A stretch of DNA of 64,000 nt from Euryhalocaulis caribicus. GTDB taxonomy: Bacteria > Pseudomonadota > Alphaproteobacteria > Caulobacterales > Maricaulaceae. Where the stretch lies: contig NZ_ASJA01000005.1 of assembly GCF_000412185.1 (NCBI RefSeq), positions 1-64,000 of the forward strand. The letters run 5' to 3'. The position numbers were made by a program, and so were the translations under genes. Below, piece after piece: positions 9,107-17,900 of the stretch; positions within the stretch are counted from its first letter, which is position 1, and every line of letters starts with the position of its first letter. Under the pieces are notes generated by a model. It did no database searches and was not told where the DNA came from. It worked only from the letters and a program-made list of their open reading frames with translations.

Positions 9107-9331
9107 TTACTTTCCCGAAGAGACGGCCAGTTTCATCCGCTCGATCTCTTCGATGGATTGGGTGGCTTGTATAATCAATGCCTCACGATCTTTGATATCT
9201 TCGTCGGTGGTATCGACGTATTTTCCGTCTTTGAAAGATTGGGTCTTCATTTTTCCAGCCCTCATAAGCTCGATCGTCTTTTGAAGGTGGCTCATATGAT
9301 CTTCCAGCATCTTGATAGTTCGATCTGGCAT
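9107..9331 (-). CDS. Small hypothetical soluble protein
   Basis: 74 residues on the minus strand, mostly helical: an N-terminal helix (MLEDHMSHLQKTIELM), a short charged turn (FKDGKYVDTTDED), then a second helix. The start ATG is preceded by AAGGA at an eight-base distance, supporting a real gene. No family is recognised. It converges with the flavoprotein gene. A helical hairpin that dimerises is a plausible shape; function unknown. Confidence 0.6.
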   Translation of the reverse strand: MPDRTIKMLEDHMSHLQKTIELMRAGKMKTQSFKDGKYVDTTDEDIKDREALIIQATQSIEEIERMKLAVSSGK

Positions 9332-9570
9332 TTGAGTTCCTTCTATAAGCCTAGGGCGATGTAACCGCGCCTAGGGCTATTCTAACTGCTGCTGACTAAA
9401 TCCATAAATGGCGTAGCGGGCACTGGCAGGCGAACCTGCATCAATAGCCAACAATGCGCCAGTGATATTACCGACTGACTACCATCGCATAAGAGCGTTT
9501 ATGGTGCTCCTTCCCTGCCGGGTGAGAGCTGGTCTGATTACGCCGTTCCAAGCGCTACGAGCGGCCTTTC
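9332..9570. other. Intergenic region between convergent units
   Basis: About 240 bases separating the small helical protein from the oxidase cluster end. A short inverted pair CCTAGG occurs twice (near 9350 and 9370). No gene was seen. A seven-base hairpin GCGGCCT/AGGCCGC overlaps the end of the oxidase cluster (about 9559-9588) but lacks a T run. Confidence 0.35.
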
Positions 9571-9903
9571 CTACATGGCGAGGCCGCAAGAAGACGTGGT
9601 GACCACAGGGAAAAGCGTCCAGAGCGTAGCGCCGAGTCCGACCCACCCTGTAGCTCGGCTGACAAAGCGCACAAAACTGTAACGGGATGCGAGGCGCGGC
9701 GCATGAAGCGCAGCGAGCAGGGCGAGCTGTACAAGGGCTGCAAACACGTATGCTGCGATCAGCAGAACCCGCGCCACCGGAATTTTTCCAATCATCAGCG
9801 TTGTCAGGTCATGCCCGCAGAGAACGCCGTGAAGGCCGTATACGAGCGTGAAAGTCACAAGCCAGACCAGCGGCGCGATAATAATGCGCAGGATGTCCTT
9901 CAT
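9571..9903 (-). CDS. Small membrane protein of the oxidase cluster
   Basis: 110 residues with about three membrane segments (IIIAPLVWLVTFTLVYGL, VARVLLIAAYVFAALVQLALL, and WVGLGATLWTLFPVV). The start ATG overlaps the stop of the fused oxidase subunit I-III gene as ATGA, so it is translationally coupled and belongs to the complex or its assembly. Size and topology fit a subunit IV, but the sequence does not resemble CyoD or CtaF closely enough to name it. The conserved-looking Cys pair (LCGHD and SSCGLAM) may matter. Function unknown. Confidence 0.7.
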   Translation of the reverse strand: MKDILRIIIAPLVWLVTFTLVYGLHGVLCGHDLTTLMIGKIPVARVLLIAAYVFAALVQLALLAALHAPRLASRYSFVRFVSRATGWVGLGATLWTLFPVVTTSSCGLAM

Positions 9904-12386
9904 GTGAGGAATCCGGGCACATGGGCGGCCAGCAGGACAAGCATCCCGACAACAGCAAGATAATCGATCCACAGCCTCACGATGGGAAATTCCGCCCGTC
10001 TTACGGGAGAAGTGAAACCCCGGCGCACCCGCATTGCGAGGAATCCGGCCATGAGTGCGCCAAGCGCGGCGTGAAAGAGGCCGTAACCTCCGAGAACCAG
10101 AAGGGTGGCACCGTAGGCGTGCGCGCTTGGACCGGGCGTGCGCAACATCAGTGATCCAATGACGGCCCCCAAGACGAGAGCGCCGGCAATGGCCAGGACG
10201 AGCGATGGCATAACAGTCTGGCCGTTTCGGTTGGCCCGTATGGCGCGCCGGATAGCGGCGGTGCTCGCCGCCGCCGCCGCAAGGCCTGCGGCCATCTCGA
10301 GCAATGAGGGCTCGAACAGGGCCGGGGGCGGCCAGCCGGGCGCGACTGTCCAGAGGAAAGCAAAACCAAACAACAAGGATCCGAAAAAGGTTGCGTTGGC
10401 CGTCAGCAGAAAGAGCGACCCCCACCAACCTGACCCGTGGTCGACAGCTATGGAATTGGGCAGCGCCACGCCATGACCGACAGGCTGATCCGGCAAATCC
10501 CCCCTGTGGCCGAGCGTCCAGACCCAGCGACAGGCAAGGAAAGCGACCCCGGAAACGGCAAGCGGCGTAATCCAGTAAAATTTCAACAGAAGCGACAGGA
10601 AAAAGAGCCCCGTAACAGCCGCCATGAAGACCGGAAGGCGCGTATTGCCGGGATAGATGACATGATAATCCGGCTGGCCGGACGAGGCGTTCACGGTCAG
10701 GGTTTCCCGGCGCCCGCCGGGGCCGGAGTCGCCAAGATAACCTTCGCCCCGCGCCAGGCGGACCGCCAAGTCAGGGTCATCGTTGAGCGGTTCGCGGCTG
10801 GATATGTGCGGCAGGCTAGCGAAATTATATGCGGGCGCTGGCGTCATCATCGCCCATTCCAGCGTGGTGGCCTTCCACGGATTGCGTTTTCCGCGATTGG
10901 CCGTCACGGCATGAAGCGCCACTTCGATGACAACAATCGCGATGCCGATCGCCAGAACGAATCCGCCGATTGATGAAATCAGGTTGATTGCCGTCCAGCC
11001 GTCCTCCGCCTGATACGTTGAGATGCGCCGGCGCTGGCCCAGCAGTCCGACCCAGTGCATGGCCAGGAATGTCACGTGGAAGCCGGTGAAGATGAGCGCA
11101 AAGGCGACCTCTCCCAGCCGGAAGAAACGCTTTCGTCCTGTGAAATGGGGCAGCCAGTAATAGAGCCCGGCAAGAATGGGAAAGACAAACCCGCCGAAAA
11201 GCACATAGTGCAGATGGGCGGTGATGAACGCGGTGTCGTGCGCTTGCCAGTCGAATGGCACGACGGCGACCATGACGCCGGTCAGGCCGCCGATCACAAA
11301 CGTCACGAAGAAACCCAGTATGTGCAACATCGGCAGGCGCAGTTCCGGGCGCCCTTTCCACATCGTGCCGATCCACGCGAATATCTGCACGCCTGTCGGA
11401 ACCGCCACCAGCGTCGAGGCGGCGGAGAAAAAGGCGAGCCCCATATGCGGGATTCCCGTCGTGAACATGTGATGGACCCAGAGGCCGAACGACAGGAAGG
11501 CCAGCGCCACGATCGCCGCAACGATCCAGCCATAGCCGAGCAGCGTTGTGCGGCACATCACGGGCAGAACGGTCGAGATAATGCCGGCCGCCGGCAGGAA
11601 GATGATATAGACTTCGGGGTGGCCGAATAACCAGAACAGGTGCTGCCATAACAGGCTGTCGCCGCCGAGTTCGGCCTGAAAGAAGGGCAGACCGAAGGCG
11701 CGTTCGAGTTCCAGCAGGACGGAGCCGAGAATAAGCGGCGGAAACCCGGTCAGGATCATCAGCGCGGTGACAAGCGCATACCAGGCGAAGATCGGCATCT
11801 TGTCGAGCGACATGCCCGGCGCCCGGAATTTCAGGACAGAGACGGTGATCTCGACAGCCGCGGCGATCGCCGAGATTTCGACGAAGGTGATGCCGATCAG
11901 CCAGAAATCGGTATTGATGCCGGGCGAATAGATTGCCCCGGTCAGCGGCGGATACATGAACCAGCCCCCGTCCGGCGCGATGCCAAGAAACATCGAGACC
12001 AGCAGCATGGTCCCGCCAAAGACGTAGCACCAGTAGCCATAGGCGGTGAGGCGCGGAAACGCGAGGTCGCGGGTTCCCAGCAGCTTGGGCAGCAGATAGA
12101 TCGCCAGTCCCTCGAACATGGGAATGGCGAACAGGAACATCATGATGGTCCCGTGCATCGTGAAGACCTGATTGTAGATCTCCGGCCCCATGAAGGCCGA
12201 ATCCGGCGTTGCGAGCTGCGCCCGGATCAGCATCGCCAGCACGCCGCCGACCAGGAAAAAGAAGAATGCGGTGACGAGGAACATCCGGCCCAGATCGGTG
12301 TGGTTCACGGTCGAGAACCATCCCTTGAAGCCCGGCTCGGATGACCAGATCGCCGTGAGCTTGCGGTGCCGTTCAAGAATGCTCAT
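9900..12386 (-). CDS. ctaD: Haem-copper oxidase, fused subunits I and III
   Basis: 828 residues. About 1-530 is subunit I of an A-type oxidase: FTMHGTIMMFLFAIP with a low-spin haem ligand, GHPEVYIIFLP with the CuB His, the proton-channel Glu and the His-linked Tyr, the CuB pair in WVHHMFTTG, and AHLHYVLFGG with the high-spin and low-spin haem ligands. A linker (about 560-620) leads into a subunit III-like domain with GWWGSLFLLTANATFFGSL and a final His-containing helix. Start ATG 12386 overlaps the subunit II stop as ATGA. In this fold the enzyme reduces O2 to water at the inner membrane and pumps protons. The partner subunit II lacks CuA, so the donor is probably quinol rather than cytochrome c. 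Confidence 0.9.
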   Translation of the reverse strand: MSILERHRKLTAIWSSEPGFKGWFSTVNHTDLGRMFLVTAFFFFLVGGVLAMLIRAQLATPDSAFMGPEIYNQVFTMHGTIMMFLFAIPMFEGLAIYLLPKLLGTRDLAFPRLTAYGYWCYVFGGTMLLVSMFLGIAPDGGWFMYPPLTGAIYSPGINTDFWLIGITFVEISAIAAAVEITVSVLKFRAPGMSLDKMPIFAWYALVTALMILTGFPPLILGSVLLELERAFGLPFFQAELGGDSLLWQHLFWLFGHPEVYIIFLPAAGIISTVLPVMCRTTLLGYGWIVAAIVALAFLSFGLWVHHMFTTGIPHMGLAFFSAASTLVAVPTGVQIFAWIGTMWKGRPELRLPMLHILGFFVTFVIGGLTGVMVAVVPFDWQAHDTAFITAHLHYVLFGGFVFPILAGLYYWLPHFTGRKRFFRLGEVAFALIFTGFHVTFLAMHWVGLLGQRRRISTYQAEDGWTAINLISSIGGFVLAIGIAIVVIEVALHAVTANRGKRNPWKATTLEWAMMTPAPAYNFASLPHISSREPLNDDPDLAVRLARGEGYLGDSGPGGRRETLTVNASSGQPDYHVIYPGNTRLPVFMAAVTGLFFLSLLLKFYWITPLAVSGVAFLACRWVWTLGHRGDLPDQPVGHGVALPNSIAVDHGSGWWGSLFLLTANATFFGSLLFGFAFLWTVAPGWPPPALFEPSLLEMAAGLAAAAASTAAIRRAIRANRNGQTVMPSLVLAIAGALVLGAVIGSLMLRTPGPSAHAYGATLLVLGGYGLFHAALGALMAGFLAMRVRRGFTSPVRRAEFPIVRLWIDYLAVVGMLVLLAAHVPGFLT

Positions 12387-13171
12387 TCGGTCCCGTCCAT
12401 CAGAAAGGCGTCCCACCCGGCGGCGTCATGGGCGATGACGGTAAAACTGAATCCGTCATAGCCGCCGCCGCTGAATTCGGCGCTGCGCCCGGCATAGGTT
12501 CCGGGCTGATCCGCCTCGATCCGCAGGATATTGACGTGTCCCGGTATCGCGTCGATCTTTCCGGCGAGGCGCGGAACCCAGAAGCTGTGAATCACGTCTT
12601 CCGACGTGACAGCGACATCGACCGGGCGACCGGCGGGAATATGGAGGACATTTTGCGTCGTCCTTTCCGGCCGGGCATCATAGGAAAATGTCCACGCCCA
12701 GCGCCGGGCTTCGGCTTGCACGCTCACCGCTTCCGGGTTGTTTCGCGGCAATAACTGCTCGCCGATTACCAGACCGTATGCGAGCAGCAGGAGCAGAACC
12801 GCCGCGGGAAAGGCGAGTCCAAGGCTGATAATCCAGACCCGGATATGGCGCGCCTCGTCCGCCGCCGCGCCGCGCCGGCGGAAGGATAGCCCGAGAAGGA
12901 TCATGACGAGGCCGAATATCAGGACCGCGCCTATCAGCATTACCCACCAAAGCGTGGCGATGGAGCGCGCGGCCGGTCCCGCGGGCGCCACGGTGGACAG
13001 ATCGCCTTCGCAACCGGCAAGGGCGGGAAGCGTTATGAGAGAAACACAAGCCAGAATCGGTGCGATATGACGACGGAGACGGTCGAAGGCGAAGACGAAG
13101 AGCTGATCGACCCCATCAGTCAGAGTCCGGGATTCGATGAAACGGAATCGCGGATATCGCTGCTGGGTCAT
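12383..13171 (-). CDS. coxB: Oxidase subunit II lacking CuA ligands (quinol-oxidase type)
   Basis: Subunit II lipoprotein: signal region RLRRHIAPILACVSLI, lipobox LAGC, two membrane helices, then a cupredoxin domain (WAWTFSYD, VIHSFWVPRLAGKIDAIPGH). In cytochrome c oxidases the last motif is CxxxCxxxH..M; here it reads RSAEFSGGGYDGF (about 12449-12495), so both Cys, the His and the Met are replaced, as in CyoA-type quinol oxidases. I infer electron entry from quinol. The start is uncertain: the nearest in-frame ATG is 13171 (262 residues, lipobox Cys at 54), which overlaps the divergent DUF2231 gene by 105 bases; no ATG, GTG or TTG occurs between it and the lipobox, so a rare start nearer 13060 is possible. 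Confidence 0.8.
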   Translation of the reverse strand: MTQQRYPRFRFIESRTLTDGVDQLFVFAFDRLRRHIAPILACVSLITLPALAGCEGDLSTVAPAGPAARSIATLWWVMLIGAVLIFGLVMILLGLSFRRRGAAADEARHIRVWIISLGLAFPAAVLLLLLAYGLVIGEQLLPRNNPEAVSVQAEARRWAWTFSYDARPERTTQNVLHIPAGRPVDVAVTSEDVIHSFWVPRLAGKIDAIPGHVNILRIEADQPGTYAGRSAEFSGGGYDGFSFTVIAHDAAGWDAFLMDGTE

Positions 13172-13582
13172 CCCATCCATGCGATGAGCGTCGCCTTTCC
13201 GGTTGCGCTCACCTTCTGTGCTTTTGGCGCTGATGCGCTTTACTGGTGGACGGGGGATGCGTTCTGGGCGCGCGCCGCCATGTGGGCCGCGGGAACGGGC
13301 TTTCTCTTTGGCATGTTCGCCGGATTCTCCGGCACGGCGGAATTGCTGCTCGTCTCCGGCATCCGGGCGCGGGCGCCGGCCTGGACGCATTTCATCATCG
13401 CTGTGACTCTTCTTGCCCTTCTCGGCGCAAACTGGGGCCATCGGCTCTACGGCTACGAAGATGCGGTTCTGCCCTATGGCATTCTGCTCTCGGCGGTTTG
13501 CGTGGCGATGGTGGCGTTTACTGGCTGGCATGGCGGAAAGCTTGTGTTCGACTATCGGCTGGGAACGTCAAAGAGCAACTGA
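13067..13582 (+). CDS. DUF2231 membrane protein
   Basis: 171 residues with four predicted membrane helices and the DUF2231 opening GHPIHAMSVAFPVALTF; HWGHRL-like and GWHGGKL segments follow later. Members often lie next to cytochrome oxidase genes, and some are proposed to bind haem through conserved His, but no function is established. It is divergent from the subunit II gene and overlaps its likely 5' end, and convergent with the CopD-like gene, overlapping its last 31 bases. The ATG at 13067 gives an acidic 30-residue leader before the conserved part. Confidence 0.8.
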   Translation: MTTETVEGEDEELIDPISQSPGFDETESRISLLGHPIHAMSVAFPVALTFCAFGADALYWWTGDAFWARAAMWAAGTGFLFGMFAGFSGTAELLLVSGIRARAPAWTHFIIAVTLLALLGANWGHRLYGYEDAVLPYGILLSAVCVAMVAFTGWHGGKLVFDYRLGTSKSN

Positions 13583-14061
13583 CCGTCCCGCGGCTCCAGC
13601 AGCCAGTCCGGAAAATCGAGCCAGGGAAGGGCGGGCTTGGCAAGAACGAGAGCCGCGATCCCGACGACCAGGCCGAGCACGGCGGCCATCGGAAAATAAG
13701 GCTCCGGCGGTTTGTGCCGCCCGGGTTCCTCGGCCGTCTTGACCAGGGTGCGGCCTATCCAGGCATGGACGGCGACCAGAAGGGCGACAAGAACAAGTTT
13801 CGCGTACAGCCAGGGGAAGAAGGTCTCACGGAGAAAGATAAGCCACGTGCCCGCGATTACGGCGATCACGGCCGCGGGGGTGACGCACATAGTATAGGTG
13901 AGATGCGTGGCCCGGCGGATCAGGCGATAATCAGCCGTCACAATCGCCGGGTCGTGACGCCCCAGCATAAAGGGCAGGGCGATCAGACCGCCGCACCAGA
14001 TTGCCATCGCCGCGATATGAACCCCTTTAAAAACAGGAATAAAAGAGACGAGCCAGTCCAT
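13552..14061 (-). CDS. CopD-like integral membrane protein
   Basis: 169 residues with four membrane helices. The opening FKGVHIAAMAIWCGGLIALP and the segment RRATHLTYTMCVTPAAVIAVIAGTWLI resemble CopD/YozB-type domains, with His in membrane helices that could bind copper or haem. Start ATG 14061 overlaps the ctaG stop as TGATG, so it is coupled to ctaG. Its likely job is copper supply or haem handling for oxidase assembly; that is inference from neighbours. The ORF extends upstream to 14196, but that part is antisense-like and lies within ctaG. Confidence 0.75.
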   Translation of the reverse strand: MDWLVSFIPVFKGVHIAAMAIWCGGLIALPFMLGRHDPAIVTADYRLIRRATHLTYTMCVTPAAVIAVIAGTWLIFLRETFFPWLYAKLVLVALLVAVHAWIGRTLVKTAEEPGRHKPPEPYFPMAAVLGLVVGIAALVLAKPALPWLDFPDWLLEPRDGQLLFDVPSR

Positions 14062-14759
14062 CACGGAGCGCCGCTCGCAATGCGGGGCCAGTTCCGCCGG
14101 GCCATGAACGCAGCGGCGCCGGCATAGGGAATTGCCGCCGGCACCCACATGATCAATCCTGCCAGTTGCTGATCCTCCAGCGGAGTCAGCCCCCAAGCAT
14201 AGGGCGCGACGGCGTGAGCCGCGTAAACCGCCTGGGGCGCGAAAGTCAGAATGGCGCCCAGCATTCCCATCTGAGCGAAGGAGGCGACGATGAACGCTAT
14301 CCGGTCGATCAGAGAGCCTGGTTTGGCGAAAATGGCGCGCCAGAACCCGGTGGCGGAGGCCAGAAGGGTAAGCTGCATCAGCCAGTATATGGCGACATTC
14401 GACAAGGCCAGGTCATAGGCGGCCGGGACGTGCCAGATCCAGAGAATGACGGTCGATGTCAGGAAAGCCGGCGTCAGGGCGCGGGCGCGCCGCGCTGGAA
14501 GGGCTTGTGCGAGCAGCGGCGCGGCGATGGCGACGAGGATCACATGATGCGCCGCCCTGGCCGAGAACAGGGCTGACGACAGCGCGCATAGCGGCGACAG
14601 GAAAGCCAGGATCAATACGGCGACAGCCGCGAGCCCGATTTTATTGCGCCGGAACGCAATCGTTAAAATCGCCAGCGCGCCAAGAAGCCAGGGATCGAGA
14701 TTCCAGCTTGTCCAAAGCTGGACCGGGATCGGGGGAGGTCCGCAATAGATCGTGCCCAT
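14061..14759 (-). CDS. ctaG: CtaG-family cytochrome oxidase assembly protein (caa3_CtaG)
   Basis: 232 residues, about seven membrane helices. The N-terminal PVQLWTSWNLDPWLLGALAI and ARAAHHVILVAIAAPLLAQALP are family signatures, including the His-His pair. Family members (the caa3 type, distinct from the Cox11-like CtaG) support CuB or subunit assembly of haem-copper oxidases. It leads the transcription unit that continues into the CopD-like gene; the subunit II and I-III genes follow further downstream in the same direction after DUF2231, which lies opposite. Confidence 0.85.
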   Translation of the reverse strand: MGTIYCGPPPIPVQLWTSWNLDPWLLGALAILTIAFRRNKIGLAAVAVLILAFLSPLCALSSALFSARAAHHVILVAIAAPLLAQALPARRARALTPAFLTSTVILWIWHVPAAYDLALSNVAIYWLMQLTLLASATGFWRAIFAKPGSLIDRIAFIVASFAQMGMLGAILTFAPQAVYAAHAVAPYAWGLTPLEDQQLAGLIMWVPAAIPYAGAAAFMARRNWPRIASGAP

Positions 14760-14885
14760 TTGATCAGCGTTGACTCGCCCCTCCGTGAACCAGATTGATG
14801 CGAACCTATATTCCGTATCACAGCTGCGGCGTATTGTGAGCCTGGGCGGACGCTAAAATCTCTTCTGCTCGGAGTGGTAGGCGGC

Positions 14886-14930
14886 CTAAGTGGTCCGCTT
14901 GGCGGTGATGCCTGTTCTACGCGCCAGGAC
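14886..14930 (+). mobile_element. Short IS6-family transposase relic (tentative)
   Basis: A stretch here (GTGGTCCGCTTGGCGGTGAT and on) matches, at 19 of 22 positions, the transposase segment at about 22043 (GTGATCCGTCTGGCGGTGAT). It is only about 40 bases, so it could be chance, but several similar relics occur elsewhere in the window. Confidence 0.3.
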
Positions 14931-17900
14931 ACAAACCGCGGATCGCAAAATTTGCCCTCATGCCATCATTTTTGAGGATGCCGCTGCCAGACACATGACC
15001 GCCTGACACATCAAGCGCCCAGTTTTCCCCCGCTCGGCCTCTGCTTTCCGCGGCCACCCCCTTGCCCTGATCCAGCGTCGCCCGGAACACTCCTCTCGCG
15101 GCTTCCTCCAACCGGATCATTTGTCGCGTGCCTGGCTCTATCTCAAAAACGGCTTCGACCGATTTACCCGAAGCGTTCGCACTACAGGTCAGAATCTCGG
15201 CCGCCAGCTTCATCTCCCGCCCGAATTCAAGCGTTACCTCGCCCGCCCCCGTCTGGCCCGGATTCTCGTGAACGGCGTTCGCCGGCTCCACATTATCGCT
15301 GACTGGCCCCACAGCAGAAACGGCGGACGGCTCGAGCGTCGGCGCGGCGCGGTCTATCGCTTCAGATGTCCTGAATTGCCAGCTTACTTCGGAGCCAAGT
15401 GTACGGCCGTCCTTGGTTCTGAGCTGCCTTCCGGCGATGACCTTATAGACGGTATCAGGTTCCGGCTCGGCGGGGACGACCGTAAGGATCATTCCCCCAC
15501 CCTCCAGATCAACTATCGACGGGACCGCTAGTCCGGTTTCGTCGCTGAGGTGAACGGCGTTCAACGAGGCGGGGTCGAGTGGCGCATTGAAAACAAGTTC
15601 TCCCGCACCTGGCTCTGCTGTTAATGCATCGGCCGACGGGGACGCCAGTAAAGGCTTCAACGGAACGTCGACCTTCACCGGCAGACGTGTCGATCTCTCA
15701 CGGACGCCGTCATGTGCGATGATCTCGAAGGCGGCCGCCGCGCCGGGTCTCAAGATCTGCGGGTCCGGCGTGAAACCCGTGTCGGTCAGAAACATTGCTA
15801 GCGTCGACCAGGTTTCTCCATCGGGGGCGAATCTCACCGTATATGTCAGGTTCGGATCACCCGATTCAGCACGCCATTCCAGCCTCTCGCCCGCCCGATA
15901 GACGCCCCCGCGTATATGAGAAATTAGTTCGGGAGGTCGCAGGGATTCCGCGGTCCGGCGCTCGGCCAGAATCTCGCTGCCGCGGGAAAAGACAATCCGC
16001 GCGGGTTCTCCGGAAACCGGCAGGGTGACCGAGAAGGGCCAGGCGCCTTTCCCGCCGCTTTCCAGACCCGGGCCTGCCGAGGAACGCGCAATCACGCGGC
16101 CATCGGCGTCTTCGATCCGAATTTCATAGGCCCCGTCCTCGGCGGAGAGGCGATCACGCGGGCCGCGAACGGTGATGGCGGGCAGCAGACCCGAATTTTC
16201 GCCGTCCGCGAGGCCCGATATCATGATCCAGTCCCGGGCTACTGCCTCCTCTTCAGGCCTGAGGGCCGCGGGTTGGCTGTAGGAGGCGCGCCAGAGCCGG
16301 GCCTCGGGTGCCGTTCCAGCAGTCCAGCTAAACGATGCCTGCCGCGCCGGGCGGTTGCCGGCGGCCGGCAACCGCCCGGCGCGGCGGGTCTCCGCGCGCC
16401 CTTGTAGGTACGCTGCGCGGGTGGCGCGGTTGATCCGCAGCATGTCCGGCATGCGCTCCACCAGCCACTCATACTGCTGACCATCGATCCAGTAATCGCG
16501 GCGCGGCTCCCACAGGCAGGGGAACATCAGGTTGAGTAGCGGCGCCGTTGTCTCCGCGTTGCCGTTTTCGCTGGATTTGACAGCCCCGCTCTGGCCGTTG
16601 AGCGCGATACGCATGCCGTCGATATTCGCTGCCGTCGTCTTGTATCCGGCTTTGCAGACTTCCTTGCGGTGCGCCGGGCCGTTGGCGAAGGGAATGTGCG
16701 GCAGGGCGAAGACGTGGCCGAACTCATGCACGACGAGGGGCGAGCGCAGGATCGCCGGCGCGCCCTGACCGCCATAGCCGCTGGTTCCCATTGTGATCAC
16801 GTTCCGCGACGCGCCATCCACGCGCATCATGTCGGTGAGAGCCGGGTCCGGCGCCGTGGGGTCGAGCGGGAGCGAGGGCGGCTGCTCGAAAGGCGAGTTG
16901 GTCTGCCCGCCGGACAAGCTTGGCGGGTGATAGGAAACCAGTATGTCGGCGCTCGACCTCGCCGCCACGTGCTCCTCGAACAGGCGCAGGAGGTGGGCCC
17001 AGTTGCCCTCCGCCTCGACCGCCGCGACCGGGTGATCTCCGGACCAGTTGTTGAAGCCGTCGCCGCACATCACCCACTCGATGCCCGGAATGCCGCAAAT
17101 CGTGTCCATCACATTGTAGACGCCGCGATAGTGCGCGGTGACATCGGCCACGGGCAGGATCTGGTTGGCGAAGGCCCTCTCCCGGTGCGCCGACCTGATG
17201 ATCTGCTGGATGGCCTCCTCTTCGGGCCCGCCCGGCAGCCATTCGGAATGCGCGGCGATAAAATAATCGACGGTCAGCCGGCTCACATGTTGACCGGCAT
17301 ACTCCATTTCACGCTCAATCTTGTCCGGCTCGCGTTCGGGATCAGCCGGATAGTATTCATCGGGCAGAACCTCGGCCACGAAGGTCGCCGGCTGACTTCC
17401 CGATGTCGGGGTCCAGCCGAACAGGTTGAGACTGTCATCGCCAAACCGTCTGTCCTCGTCGGTGAATTGGTCCGGACGCATTGCCCGTCTTTCACGCATC
17501 GGAAAGATAACTTTGTCACGCGTATCCCGGACCTCCACCTGGACCGGATAGCTGGTCACCTGTCGGTCCGGGTGAATATCCTCAAGCTCTTCCCAGTCCA
17601 CATAGATGCGCGCGGCGGCGGGTTTGTCGTTCACCAGCGTGGCGTTCCGCGAAACCTGGTAGATGTCGAGCCGCACATTGTCCGGCTCCACGAGTGTTGA
17701 GAAGGTGAATTCATAGTCCTCCTCCAGGGTCTGGCCGTCGGCTCCAACGATGCCATCGTCACCGCCCGTCAGGGTAATGTCGTAGATCGTTCCCGGCCGC
17801 AGCCTCTCGCGCGGGGTGATCCGAAGCGTCGTGGGGGTCTCCAGCGAATAATCGGCATCCACGTAGATATAGCCGCCGTCCGGATCGAGGGTCGTCAACA

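Noticed and set aside
10825-12321. 498-codon minus-strand frame inside the fused oxidase gene
   Set aside because: It overlaps the oxidase in another frame and yields an Arg/His-rich low-complexity product.
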